DNA from: DAHUXN01 sp963811805
GTDB lineage: Bacteria > Acidobacteriota > Terriglobia > Acidiferrales > UBA7541
Direction: 5' to 3'
NCBI GenBank assembly: GCA_963811805.1
Contig: CAWESU010000001.1
Span: 3,286,001 to 3,350,000 of the forward strand
DNA: 64,000 bases
Of this stretch, positions 35,666 through 44,565 are shown in pieces. Position numbers and translations under genes: made by a program. Positions within the stretch are counted from its first letter, which is position 1. The number at the start of each line of letters is the position of its first letter. A model generated the notes under the pieces. The model was not told where the DNA came from. It worked only from the letters and a program-made list of their open reading frames with translations, and did not search any database.

Positions 35666-36391
35666 ATGGACGATTCCGAACGAGAAGCGCTCGAAGCTGC
35701 CCTTGGTCACCGGTTCAAGAATATCGAGTGGCTCGAACGGGCGCTTACTCATCGTTCTCACGCATTCAATTCCGGCACTCCGCACAACGAGCGCCTCGAA
35801 TTCTTGGGCGATAGTGTCTTGGGTCTGGCGGTCAGCCGCGTTCTCGTCTCCAAGTTCCTCGATTGGAACGAGGGTCGCCTCTCCAAAGCCCGCGCGCGTC
35901 TCGTCAGTGTCGGCAGCGCCGAAGAAGCGGCCAATCGTTTGAATCTGGGCCAGCACCTGCGCCTTGGCCCGGGAGAAGAGAAAACGGGAGGCCGCCAGAA
36001 GCAAAATCTGCTTGCAGACGCCTATGAAGCCGTCGTCGGCGCCATTTTTCGCGACGCTGGCTTTGACGCTGCCGCTGCATTTGTCGACCGCTCTCTGTTG
36101 TACGACCCGGCGGCCATCACTGAGTTGCTTGCCGAGCCGGATCATAAATCGGCTCTGCAGGAGTGGCTTCAGAGTCGCGGCCTTCGCCCGGCGGAATATC
36201 GTGTGATTGCGGAATCCGGCCCCGAACATGCCAAGACATTTCGCGTTTCTGTGCGCGTTGACGGTCGTGCACTCGCCGAAGGTGAAGGACGCAGCAAGAA
36301 GGTCGCGCAACAAGCCGCTGCCCTCCTGGCGTTGAAATCATTGCGCGAAGAACCCGCCCAAGCCGTCCCTCACCGCCAGCAGGGAAAGTGA
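35666..36391 (+). CDS. rnc: Ribonuclease III
   Basis: A 241-residue double-strand-specific endoribonuclease that processes rRNA precursors and regulatory duplexes. The signature NERLEFLGDSVL lies at residues 41-52 with the acidic metal ligands; LLADAYEAVVGAIFRDAGF holds the second acidic cluster. The dsRNA-binding domain covers about 165-235 (DHKSALQEWLQSRGLRPAEY, KKVAQQAAALLALKSL). ATG 35666 is used since the frame upstream runs into the previous gene. lepB follows after 1 base; rnc next to lepB is a classic bacterial neighbourhood. Confidence 0.95.
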   Translation: MDDSEREALEAALGHRFKNIEWLERALTHRSHAFNSGTPHNERLEFLGDSVLGLAVSRVLVSKFLDWNEGRLSKARARLVSVGSAEEAANRLNLGQHLRLGPGEEKTGGRQKQNLLADAYEAVVGAIFRDAGFDAAAAFVDRSLLYDPAAITELLAEPDHKSALQEWLQSRGLRPAEYRVIAESGPEHAKTFRVSVRVDGRALAEGEGRSKKVAQQAAALLALKSLREEPAQAVPHRQQGK

Positions 36392-36392
36392 A

Positions 36393-37193
36393 ATGCCTGA
36401 CGAACAGCGATCCTCGATCGCTCCCGATTCTTCGGCGCCGCCGCGGAATTTTCCCTCAGGCGAAAGTCTGCTCCAAGGCTATGTCGAATCCCTAATCGTC
36501 ACGATTGCCCTGGCCCTGTTTGCCACCACTTTCCTCGCGCAGACGTTCAAGATCCCCTCGTCTTCCATGGTGCCTGCCTTGCTCGTCGGAGATTATCTGC
36601 TCGTGGATAAGTTCGTGTACGGGGGCGCGGGCAAATGGTACGACCATTTCTTGCCCTACCGTCCCATCCGACGCGGTGATGTCATCGTCTTCAAGTATCC
36701 CTACGAAGACCATCCCTATTACGTAAAGCGCGTCATCGCCGTGCCGGGGGATCGCGTCCATATCAGGGACCAGCACGTTTATGTCAACGACTCTCCGCTC
36801 AAAGAGCCTTACGTCATTCGCAACCCTTCCACGGCCAACCCGTACATGTTCGATTTCCCCCCCGCCGACCCCTTTATCATTTCCGGCGAAATCACCCCCG
36901 AATGGGCGCAAACCCTCCGTCAGGACACCCATGACGGCGAACTCCTCGTTCCCCCCGATCAATATTTCGTCCTCGGAGATAATCGCGACAACAGTTCCGA
37001 TAGTCGCTACTGGGGTTTCGTGCCGCGCGACGCCATCGTCGGTGAGCCTCTTTTCGTTTACTGGTCGCTGAAAAATCCTCCCGTCGAGAATGACGCGTCT
37101 TCCGTTCCGCAGCAACTGGTCAATCTAGGTAAGACCTTGCTTGACATTCCCTTCCTCACGCGCTGGAATCGTATCTTCCACGAGGTACGCTGA
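36393..37193 (+). CDS. lepB: Signal peptidase I
   Basis: A 266-residue membrane serine protease that removes signal peptides from Sec- and Tat-exported proteins. One transmembrane segment (about 32-52). Catalytic dyad: S58 in IPSSSMVPALLVGDYLLVDK and K112 in YYVKRVIAVPGD; further S26-family boxes are RGDVIVFKYP and GDNRDNSSDSRYWGFVP. Length is normal. It begins 1 base after rnc and the AsmA-like gene starts 4 bases after it, so all three are likely in one operon. The abundance of signal peptides in this window fits a heavily used secretion route. Confidence 0.95.
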   Translation: MPDEQRSSIAPDSSAPPRNFPSGESLLQGYVESLIVTIALALFATTFLAQTFKIPSSSMVPALLVGDYLLVDKFVYGGAGKWYDHFLPYRPIRRGDVIVFKYPYEDHPYYVKRVIAVPGDRVHIRDQHVYVNDSPLKEPYVIRNPSTANPYMFDFPPADPFIISGEITPEWAQTLRQDTHDGELLVPPDQYFVLGDNRDNSSDSRYWGFVPRDAIVGEPLFVYWSLKNPPVENDASSVPQQLVNLGKTLLDIPFLTRWNRIFHEVR

Positions 37194-37197
37194 CCTC

Positions 37198-39828
37198 ATG
37201 AGCGTGGCTGCTCCCAATCACGAATCCCTGTCTTTGCATGTCGGCGTTCAGCCCCAGGCGCCTGCGCCCGGGCGTTCCTCGCGTTCGCGCCGCCGCATTC
37301 GCATTTTCTTAATCGTCATCGGCGCGCTCTTTCTTTTCGATTATGGCCTTTCTATTCTACTTGAAAGCGGTTGGCTGCATCGTTCGCTGACCCTCCGCCT
37401 TGAAGCTGCCTTCGGACGACCCGTCGAAGTCAGCCACTATTCCTTCAGTCTGCTGGAAGGCCCGCGCATCGAAGCGAATTACATTACCGTTGGCGAAGAC
37501 CCGCGCTTCGGCCACGAATATTTTCTTCGCGCCGACCAGGTGGCGGTCAGCCCGCGTTGGTCTGCGCTTCTTCGTGGCAAAATCGAGCTCGGCGCGCTTT
37601 CCATCACCCGCCCTTCTTTGAATTTAGTCCGTCTCCCCGACGGCGAATGGAATTTGGAATCTTGGCTGCCGCGCCCCCATGCGATTCCCACCCTCGTTCC
37701 CGTCGGCTCTCGCGTCTCTGCCCGGCCCTCGAGCATTGAGGTCTCCGGCGGTCGTATCGATTTCAAGGAAGGTGATAACAAGCTGCCGTTTGCTTTTGTA
37801 GGCGTCGATGGAACTGTCTGGCAGACCTCAGCGGGCAGTTGGCGCCTCGACTTGCGTGCGCAGCCCTTCCGCGCCGCCGTGGATGTCCAGCAAGCCGGCG
37901 AACTCAGCTTGAGCGGCATAATTGGCGGCACTTCTTCGCGCCTGCGCCCGGCGTCCCTTGAACTCGATTGGGACGCTGCATCGCTCTCCGACGTTTTGCG
38001 CCTGTTTCGCGGGTATGACTACGGCATGCGCGGCCTTCTCTCGCTTCAAGTCAAAGCGCAAACTCACGGCTACGACTGGAATTTCTCATCCGCCGCCCAA
38101 TTTCGCCGTTTGCACCGTTGGGATTTGACGCTCCGTCCGGACGACCCCGCCGTCAATCTAAACGCCGAAGCCACTTGGTATCCCGCCGACGGTCGCCTCT
38201 CGTTGACTCAAGCCCTTGTGGAAATACCACGCTCCAATATCCACGCCGCCGGCACGATGACCTTCGCTCCCGCCCCAACTCCGGAGCAGGCCAGCATAAA
38301 AGACGAGCATCTTCGAATCACCTCCGACAGCCTCGTCCTTGCCGACGCGCTCTCTTGGTATCGCGCCTTTCATCGCAACGTCGCCGATCAATTCGAGGTC
38401 CGCGGCTCGGCCTCTCTCGACCTCACCCTCGCCGGCTGGCCTCCTCACATCGAAACCGGCGAGCTCACGTCTGCGGGCGCCGAAGCCGATGGTGGCAGCA
38501 CTCCTGTGCAGATGCGCATGGAAAAAGCATCTCTGACGTTCTTGCCCAGTTCCGTCACGCTTCCGCCGGTGGTTTTCTCCGTGGGCGACGGAAACGGTGC
38601 ATTCCGCCTGCAAGCCTCCCTGTCGCGCAACCCGCAATGGCATTCTCTCTGGAAGCTCGGTGGCCGTACCCCAGAGGTTCGCTCTCTTTTTGATGCCGCG
38701 GAAGCGTTGGGTTTCAATTTGCCGCCAGGATGGCTGCTCAATGGTCCCGTCGACTGCGATCTGCAATGGACCGGCCGCATCTGGCCTGTGCTCAGCAAGC
38801 GTTCCGGTACAATCGCTTTGAACGGCCTCAAAATTCACGCCCCGTTTTTGAACCACGACATCACTCACGTCAAAGCGTCGATCGATTTGTCGCCGCAGGG
38901 CGATAAAGTCCGGCTCGCTTCCGCGAGCGCCTTCGCTGCGGACTGGCGCGGCTCCCTGCAGAGGACTACCTCGAGCGGCGAATGGACATTCGCTCTGGCG
39001 GCTAGCCAATTGAGCGCCGCGGAAATGGATCGCTGGCTGAATCCGCAGCGTCGCGAAGATCTCCTGGACCGGCTCCTGCCGTTTCTGGCCTCTCAGCCTC
39101 AGCCGCAACCCATGCCCGCTTGGCTGCGCGGCCACGGCACGCTTTCGATTGGCCAGTTCGCCTTGTCATCCTTTCAATTTCATCAGCTCCACGCTGATGC
39201 TGCCGTCGAAGGCCGCCATCTGAAGCTCACCAACGCGCAAACGGGCTTCTATGGCGGGACGCTCTCCGGCTCCATGTCTCTGGACCTCACGCCGAATCCC
39301 ACCTACAACGTCGCCGCGCAATTCCGCGACGTGAACCTCGGCCTCCTCGCCGCACGCACCTTCTCGCTCTCCGATTTGTTTGCTGGCGCGGCGTCGGGCG
39401 ACGTGCGCCTCGCAGCGAAGGGTCTGGGCCGCGACGCGTTGCTGCGCTCGCTCTCTTGCCAAGGCAGCGCGCAAGTCCGCGGCGCCGTCTATAACGGCAT
39501 GGACTTGCTGGAATCCGTGCAGGCCTCCGCGCGCAGGCCGGGCATCACCACCTTCCCGCGCGCCGCCGCTGATTTTTCCTGTGCCAACGGGCGCGTGACT
39601 TTCTCGCGCCTGCAATTGCAGAGCCCGCGCGGCGATTTCGACGCGTCCGGCTACGTCGATTTCGACCGTCACCTCGGGTTCGAAATTCTGCCCGCCACTG
39701 CCGCCGATCCGCCGCTGGGCAGCGCTCCCGCAGTCACTCCATTTTCTCCCGCCGTTTATCGCCTCGATGGCTCGCTCAACGCTCCTCAAATCGTTCGCGT
39801 CGCTGCCCGCACAACCGTACATCAATAG
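37198..39828 (+). CDS. AsmA-like / DUF748-type large envelope protein (876 aa)
   Basis: A large protein with an N-terminal basic stretch and one membrane anchor (IFLIVIGALFLFDYGLSILL, about residues 36-55), then a long periplasmic region. The N-terminal AsmA part shows FGRPVEVSHYSFSLLEGPRI and SITRPSLNLVRLPDGEWNLE; the C-terminal AsmA_2-like part shows LKLTNAQTGFYGGTLSGSMS, LSLDLTPNP-like strands, RDALLRSLSCQGSAQVRGAV and FDASGYVDFDR. Such proteins are bridge-like lipid transporters or regulators of outer-membrane protein assembly in the AsmA/TamB group. Position directly after lepB supports an envelope role. Confidence 0.85.
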   Translation: MSVAAPNHESLSLHVGVQPQAPAPGRSSRSRRRIRIFLIVIGALFLFDYGLSILLESGWLHRSLTLRLEAAFGRPVEVSHYSFSLLEGPRIEANYITVGEDPRFGHEYFLRADQVAVSPRWSALLRGKIELGALSITRPSLNLVRLPDGEWNLESWLPRPHAIPTLVPVGSRVSARPSSIEVSGGRIDFKEGDNKLPFAFVGVDGTVWQTSAGSWRLDLRAQPFRAAVDVQQAGELSLSGIIGGTSSRLRPASLELDWDAASLSDVLRLFRGYDYGMRGLLSLQVKAQTHGYDWNFSSAAQFRRLHRWDLTLRPDDPAVNLNAEATWYPADGRLSLTQALVEIPRSNIHAAGTMTFAPAPTPEQASIKDEHLRITSDSLVLADALSWYRAFHRNVADQFEVRGSASLDLTLAGWPPHIETGELTSAGAEADGGSTPVQMRMEKASLTFLPSSVTLPPVVFSVGDGNGAFRLQASLSRNPQWHSLWKLGGRTPEVRSLFDAAEALGFNLPPGWLLNGPVDCDLQWTGRIWPVLSKRSGTIALNGLKIHAPFLNHDITHVKASIDLSPQGDKVRLASASAFAADWRGSLQRTTSSGEWTFALAASQLSAAEMDRWLNPQRREDLLDRLLPFLASQPQPQPMPAWLRGHGTLSIGQFALSSFQFHQLHADAAVEGRHLKLTNAQTGFYGGTLSGSMSLDLTPNPTYNVAAQFRDVNLGLLAARTFSLSDLFAGAASGDVRLAAKGLGRDALLRSLSCQGSAQVRGAVYNGMDLLESVQASARRPGITTFPRAAADFSCANGRVTFSRLQLQSPRGDFDASGYVDFDRHLGFEILPATAADPPLGSAPAVTPFSPAVYRLDGSLNAPQIVRVAARTTVHQ

Positions 39829-39876
39829 CCGGCGTCCAATGTGCGATGCACTTCTCGCTATGCTAGCGTCCTTCAA

Positions 39877-40899
39877 ATGACACGCATCGCTCGTCCCATC
39901 GCATTCTTCGCGCGCATCCTCGCAATCGTTTGCGTCGTTTCTCTCGCGAACCCGTACACCTTTGCCCGCAGCGGCTCCAACAACGCACGCGTTCACCTCG
40001 CGCCGAATTTCGCGCCGGGCCAAACCTTCCGCTACGCTGTTGAGACGCGCATCGAAACCACATCGATTGCCACCGGCCCCATCCGGAACATGGGAGGGCC
40101 AAAGGAATTAAGCGAGTCCGTCGGCGTCGTCATTCGTCTCGACGTCTTGAGCTCCGACGCACCCGGCGGGCCGGCCTCGGCGCGCATCCGTGCTACCTAC
40201 GAAAAGTCCGCCGCCACCAGCAACGCCGGCTACGATCCCGACGTTGCCGCCGCCGAGGACCAATACAAGAAGCTCGCCGGCCAAACCGTCGAGTTCACTC
40301 TGCAAGCCGACGGTAAAATCACCGGCGTCACCGGCTTGAAGGACCTTGCCTCCGATTCCGATCCGTCCCGCGCGGCCATGTTGAACCAGTGGCTCAGCCA
40401 GGTGACGCTGGGCGCGTCGCTCCCCAAGCAGGGAATTGCCATCGGCGAAAAGTGGTCGTCGCAACAGCCTTTGGACAACGTCCCGCTCGACGGCCTTTCC
40501 TGGAAAACCACGGAGACCTACGAGCACGACGAGCCATGCACCGCAACCAGCCAGCCCTCCAAAGCCGCCAACGCGCCCGTCGCACCTGCGGCTTCCTCGG
40601 AGCAGTGCGCCATCATCATGAGCCATTCTGAAATTGTCGGTGGCCGCGATAACAAGGAGCGCACTCCGGAAGTCTTCCGCCAGAACGGTTTGCGTACTTC
40701 CGGCGTTTGGACCGGAACTGCCGATAGCCTCGTCGCCATTTCGCTGCGCACCGGCATAGTTTCCAGCGTCACGCAGACCGGCGCAACTCACATGGATTTC
40801 ACCATCATGACCACGGTGGGGCAAAACCGCATGCGCTACGCCGGCGACACCCGCACCCAATCCGAGATCACCCTGCTCTCGCCCTCCGCCGTACCGTGA
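39877..40899 (+). CDS. Exported hypothetical protein (340 aa), DUF6263-like
   Basis: ATG 39877 gives a signal peptide (RPIAFFARILAIVCVVSLAN). The mature protein is beta-rich with long paired strands: ARVHLAPNFAPGQTFRYAVE, SVGVVIRLDVLSSDAPG, GQTVEFTLQADGKITGVTGL, IGEKWSSQQPLDNVPLDGLS and TGIVSSVTQTGATHMDFTIM. The layout, with an inner repeat of a TxRxE strand pattern, resembles DUF6263 exported proteins, whose function is unknown. Two cysteines (CTATSQ and CAIIMS) may bond. Starts 48 bases after the AsmA-like gene. Confidence 0.68.
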   Translation: MTRIARPIAFFARILAIVCVVSLANPYTFARSGSNNARVHLAPNFAPGQTFRYAVETRIETTSIATGPIRNMGGPKELSESVGVVIRLDVLSSDAPGGPASARIRATYEKSAATSNAGYDPDVAAAEDQYKKLAGQTVEFTLQADGKITGVTGLKDLASDSDPSRAAMLNQWLSQVTLGASLPKQGIAIGEKWSSQQPLDNVPLDGLSWKTTETYEHDEPCTATSQPSKAANAPVAPAASSEQCAIIMSHSEIVGGRDNKERTPEVFRQNGLRTSGVWTGTADSLVAISLRTGIVSSVTQTGATHMDFTIMTTVGQNRMRYAGDTRTQSEITLLSPSAVP

Positions 40900-41026
40900 C
40901 GGCCCAGTCCAGCTCCGCGGCCAAGCGTCGATGAGTGGACATCCGCGACCTAAGGGAGTAGAAACTGATTAGCAGTAACGGAGCCGTATTCTTTTACGGA
41001 CCGCTGCTGGCACGTGAGGTTGGACG

Positions 41027-43576
41027 ATGTCCTTTCAAGATTGGAAGTTCGCGGGACGAGCGCTGCGCAAGAGCCCGATGTTCACGCTCACTGCAGTGCT
41101 GACGATTGCGCTGGGCGTGGGCGCGAGCACGGCGATTTTCAGCGTGACCAATGCGGTGCTGCTGAAACCGTTGCCATATAAAAATCCAAGCCAACTGGTG
41201 GTCGCGTGCGCCGATTATCACGTCCGGCACGTTCGCGATTTTTCTTTTTCCAACGAACAGTTCATCGATCTGCGCGATGCGTCGACGAATGTGTTCCAAG
41301 GCATGGCGGGCGTCTTTACCTTTCCTTTCATTTTGCCGCTGGAGGATGGAACCCCGGAGCAAGTGCGCCTCGCGGTGGTCACCACGAATTTCTTCGACTT
41401 GATGGGCGCGAGGATTTTGTACGGGCGTGACTTCACGCCGCAGGACGGATTGCCGCAGCCTCAGCCGCCTGCGCCGGGAAGCGCGCAAGCGGGAACGCCA
41501 CCGCCGCCGCGCCTGCCGACCATGGCCATTCTGAGTTACGAATATTTCGAGCGAAGGTTTGGCGGCAATCCCGCAGTCATCGGGCGCAGCATCCGTACGC
41601 AGGGGCAGGGGCTCAGTCCCGTGGTTGTGGGAGTGCTGGCGCCACATTTTCAGCTGTATTTCCCCCCGGAAGCAAACGTGGACGCGGAGCCGCAAGTTTG
41701 GCTGGCCAACCGGCTCAATTACGACACCGCCAATCGAAATTCCGTGTCCATTCAAGCCGTCGGCAGGCTGAGGCCCGGCGCGTCGCTCGCGGCGGCGCAA
41801 GCGGTGGCGGACAACGTGGCCGCGGAGGCGCATAAGAATTATCTGATCGACCGGACGGCAGGTTACGCGATTCGCGTCGAGCCGATGCGCCAGCATCTGG
41901 TGTCGGAAGTGCAGCCGACAATTGTGGCCTTGATGGGCGCCGTGATTTTTCTGCTGCTAATCGCCTGCGCGAATGTCGCCAACTTGCTGCTGGTGCGCGC
42001 CTCTTTGCGGGAGCGCGAACTGGCTGTGCGCGCAGCTATGGGCGCGACCAGGTGGCATCTCGCACGGCAGATGTTGACCGAGGCGGTTTTGCTGGCCGCG
42101 CTGGGCGCGGCGGGCGGACTGGCGCTCGCGTGGGCGGGAATTCGTGAATTGCTGGCGGTGGCACCGGCGAATCTGCCGCGCATGGATACGATTCGGATCG
42201 ATGGACCGGTGCTGGTGTTCACTGTGCTGGCGGCGCTCGTGGCGGCGTCGATTTTCGGATTGGTGTCGGCATGGCGCGCTTCGCGGCCAGACGTGGTCAC
42301 CGTGCTGGGCGGCAGCGTCCGGAACGAAGGCTTGCGAGGCGGAGGCTTGTTACGCAAGCTGGTGGTCGTGATCGAAGTGGCCCTGTGTTTTGTTTTGCTC
42401 GTTGGGTCGGGATTGATGTTCCGCAGCTTCCGTGATCTGGAGCGCATCAATCCCGGATTTGATCCCCACGGGCTACTGACGTTTCAGATTCTTGGAAATT
42501 TCGGCGGACAGAATTCGACTCCAGCCTCGCGTGCCGTCGCTGTGCGGCAGATTCAGGAGCGCCTGCAAGCCATTCCGGGCATTCAGAGCGTAACGGGTTC
42601 GGTCCTTTTTCCGCTGGCTGGAGGTTTTACTCCAATACGATGGGGCAATCTGGATGCGGCCGCCGATCCGGGCAAATTTCACGCCACGGATCTCCAGTTT
42701 GTGCTGCCGGGATATTTCGAGACGTTACGCATACCGTTGCTGGCGGGACGGACATTCACCGATGCGGATAATACGCCGCTACCGCCCCGAGCATTGGGAA
42801 ACCCCAAGCCCGGGACACCGATTCCAGGACGCAATGTCGTTGTCGTCGATGAAGACTTGGCGAAGAAGGCCTTTCCACACGAATCGGCAGTAGGCAAGCA
42901 AATTCTAATACGCGTGCGCACCCCGGAGGCAGAGCCGGTGGAGATCATTGGCGTGGTGGCGCACACCCGCGAGGAGTCGCTGGCGGTTCCGGGGCGCGAG
43001 CAGGTCTACTTTACCGATGCGTTCGTTGGCTCCGGCAATATGCAGTTTTGGGCGATTCGCACCAGCGGCAACGCGGCGAAATATGGGAATGAAATTCGCG
43101 CGACGATCAAACAGATCGACGTAAACCTTCTGGTTGCAGAGATGCAGACGGCGGATACACTGGTCGACAAGGCGCGGGCCGGCACGCGTTTTTCGCTGCT
43201 GCTCATCGGCATTTTTGCCGTCATCGCCATAGTGCTCGCGGCCGTTGGTCTTTACGGCGTGCTCTCCACGGTGGTGCGGCAACGCACGGCGGAGATCGGC
43301 GTGCGCATGGCGCTGGGCGCGCAGCCCGCTGGGATTTTCAAGCTGATCGTCGGCCACGCGCTGCGATTGACCGCTGTAGGAATCGTGGCGGGCCTGATTG
43401 CGGCCTTTGCGCTGACCCAGTTGATGACTTCCATGCTGGTGGGCGTGAAGGCAACCGACCCAGCGACGTTTGTCAGCATGGTGGTTCTGTTCTTCCTGAT
43501 TGCCGGCCTGGCGTCGTGGTTTCCTGCTTGGCGCGCGGCCAGCGTCGACCCCAACGAGGCCCTGCGCCAGCAGTGA
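41027..43576 (+). CDS. ABC transporter permease, acidobacterial duplicated orphan permease (ADOP)
   Basis: An 849-residue MacB/FtsX-type permease. It starts SFQDWKFAGRALRKSPMFTL, the family N-terminus, with transmembrane helix TAVLTIALGVGASTAIFSVT; a MacB periplasmic core domain (about 50-250); a first FtsX block around 285-420 (IVALMGAVIFLLLIACANVA, LRERELAVRAAMGATRWHLA); a second periplasmic part; and a second FtsX block at the C-terminus (LLIGIFAVIAIVLAAVGLYG, RTAEIGVRMALGAQPAGIFK) ending in WFPAWRAASVDPNEALR. This duplicated layout without an ATPase gene beside it is the ADOP type, expanded in Acidobacteria. Probably exports a lipid, peptide or macrolide; the ATPase partner must come from elsewhere. 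Confidence 0.92.
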   Translation: MSFQDWKFAGRALRKSPMFTLTAVLTIALGVGASTAIFSVTNAVLLKPLPYKNPSQLVVACADYHVRHVRDFSFSNEQFIDLRDASTNVFQGMAGVFTFPFILPLEDGTPEQVRLAVVTTNFFDLMGARILYGRDFTPQDGLPQPQPPAPGSAQAGTPPPPRLPTMAILSYEYFERRFGGNPAVIGRSIRTQGQGLSPVVVGVLAPHFQLYFPPEANVDAEPQVWLANRLNYDTANRNSVSIQAVGRLRPGASLAAAQAVADNVAAEAHKNYLIDRTAGYAIRVEPMRQHLVSEVQPTIVALMGAVIFLLLIACANVANLLLVRASLRERELAVRAAMGATRWHLARQMLTEAVLLAALGAAGGLALAWAGIRELLAVAPANLPRMDTIRIDGPVLVFTVLAALVAASIFGLVSAWRASRPDVVTVLGGSVRNEGLRGGGLLRKLVVVIEVALCFVLLVGSGLMFRSFRDLERINPGFDPHGLLTFQILGNFGGQNSTPASRAVAVRQIQERLQAIPGIQSVTGSVLFPLAGGFTPIRWGNLDAAADPGKFHATDLQFVLPGYFETLRIPLLAGRTFTDADNTPLPPRALGNPKPGTPIPGRNVVVVDEDLAKKAFPHESAVGKQILIRVRTPEAEPVEIIGVVAHTREESLAVPGREQVYFTDAFVGSGNMQFWAIRTSGNAAKYGNEIRATIKQIDVNLLVAEMQTADTLVDKARAGTRFSLLLIGIFAVIAIVLAAVGLYGVLSTVVRQRTAEIGVRMALGAQPAGIFKLIVGHALRLTAVGIVAGLIAAFALTQLMTSMLVGVKATDPATFVSMVVLFFLIAGLASWFPAWRAASVDPNEALRQQ

Positions 43577-43649
43577 CCCTTTGATCGCCGTTTGCTCAAG
43601 GAGAGCCGTAGGAGGAAGTAACTTCAGCCGATCAGCGGGTAGTAACTCA

Positions 43650-43660
43650 GTTTCCGATAA
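43650..43660. repeat. 11-bp inverted repeat flanking barstar, left copy
   Basis: GTTTCCGATAA; its reverse complement TTATCGGAAAC is at 44336-44346 on the other side of the barstar gene. Similarity extends weakly inward of the left copy and outward of the right one, so a transposon end is not established. Confidence 0.35.
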
Positions 43661-43741
43661 CCCCGTTAACCAAGCGTTGAGGAATTTGGACGGCCAAATG
43701 TTTATGTAGCTATTTCCAGAATCTGCTAGGCTTTCAATCTC

Positions 43742-44278
43742 ATGGCACCCTTCAGCGCTCAGGAGCAAGAAAAACAAGCACTGGACTGGCTGATTCTGCG
43801 TGACGGCGGGATCGCTTTGTATTGGCGGCGCGAATACTTAAATGAAGACCTGGAATGGTTTCGCCAGCAGAGCTACCAGATTTATTCCTTCGCTTGTGAG
43901 AAGTGGACTCCAGACGAAATGCACGCTGACTTTGCGCGAACGCTCGGTTTCCCATCGTACTACGGTGATAACCTCGATGCCTTGGATGAATGCTTGAAAG
44001 ACTTATCGGTGCCAGAGCGTGGCGGGATGTTGATCGTTTTGAATCAATTCGATACTTTCTGCAAAGGGAGTGGAGCGTCACATCCGCGTTCAGAGCGGCC
44101 GTATGCAGAGATCGTACTGGATATTCTTGCCCGCGCATCTGGATACTTTCTCCTGACTGGCAGAAGGTTTCTAACCCTAGTCCAGCCGGACGACCCGCGC
44201 TTGCATTTCGAGCGACTAGCCGGAGTCGGGGCAACCTGGAATTGGCGCGAGTGGCGTTACAGCGACAGGGGATTGTGA
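43742..44278 (+). CDS. Barstar-family protein (RNase inhibitor type)
   Basis: A 178-residue protein whose core, YSFACEKWTPDEMHADFART, LGFPSYYGDNLDALDECLKD and GGMLIVLNQFDTF, is the barstar fold; FPSYYGDNLDALDE is the helix that plugs the barnase active site. Barstars neutralise secreted or delivered RNases and are common as immunity proteins. It is longer than classic barstar (about 90 residues), with an N-terminal WLILRDGGIALYWRREYLNE stretch and a C-terminal HFERLAGVGATWNWREW region. No barnase-type toxin is next to it. Composition is less GC-rich than its neighbours, hinting at transfer. Confidence 0.85.
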   Translation: MAPFSAQEQEKQALDWLILRDGGIALYWRREYLNEDLEWFRQQSYQIYSFACEKWTPDEMHADFARTLGFPSYYGDNLDALDECLKDLSVPERGGMLIVLNQFDTFCKGSGASHPRSERPYAEIVLDILARASGYFLLTGRRFLTLVQPDDPRLHFERLAGVGATWNWREWRYSDRGL

Positions 44279-44499
44279 AAGCTAGTTAGATAGAGAACCA
44301 GGATGGCCCGGCTTTTAAAATCCTGATTGGTCGGATTATCGGAAACCACGCCACCAAACCAACCTGAGTCACTGCCGATCAGCTTCGCCCTTCCATCGCA
44401 CAGGTAGAACCATTCAAACCTCAGTTTGAACTCCTTCTGCAGCAAGTCATAGCACGAATAGGCAAAGGTTAGTGGACACGCTTCTCCAATTACGGGCAA
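44257..44499 (-). CDS. Possible small protein (80 aa), unknown
   Basis: A minus-strand frame starting at TTG 44499 whose translation looks protein-like: CPLTFAYSCYDLLQKEFKLR, FEWFYLCDGRAKLIGSDSGW, FGGVVSDNPTNQDFKSRAIL. It occupies a gap that is otherwise empty and overlaps the barstar stop by 22 bases. The composition is not that of a shadow frame of a GC-rich gene. It may be a remnant of a longer gene. There is no ribosome binding site worth naming. Confidence 0.3.
   Translation of the reverse strand: MPVIGEACPLTFAYSCYDLLQKEFKLRFEWFYLCDGRAKLIGSDSGWFGGVVSDNPTNQDFKSRAILVLYLTSFHNPLSL
44336..44346. repeat. 11-bp inverted repeat flanking barstar, right copy
   Basis: TTATCGGAAAC, the reverse complement of 43650-43660. 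It lies inside the possible small minus-strand gene at 44257-44499. Confidence 0.35.
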
Positions 44500-44514
44500 C
44501 GAAGAGCTTTGCGC

Positions 44515-44520
44515 TATAAT
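44515..44520 (+). promoter_or_regulatory. -10 element before uvrB
   Basis: A perfect TATAAT 45 bases before the uvrB start. No good TTGACA-like -35 is seen at 17 bases upstream. No recognisable SOS box overlaps it, but SOS sites in this phylum are not well defined. Confidence 0.45.
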
Positions 44521-44565
44521 GGAGGTTTCACGCGCTGCTAAAATTCGGCGCAGAGCGCCTCCGCC

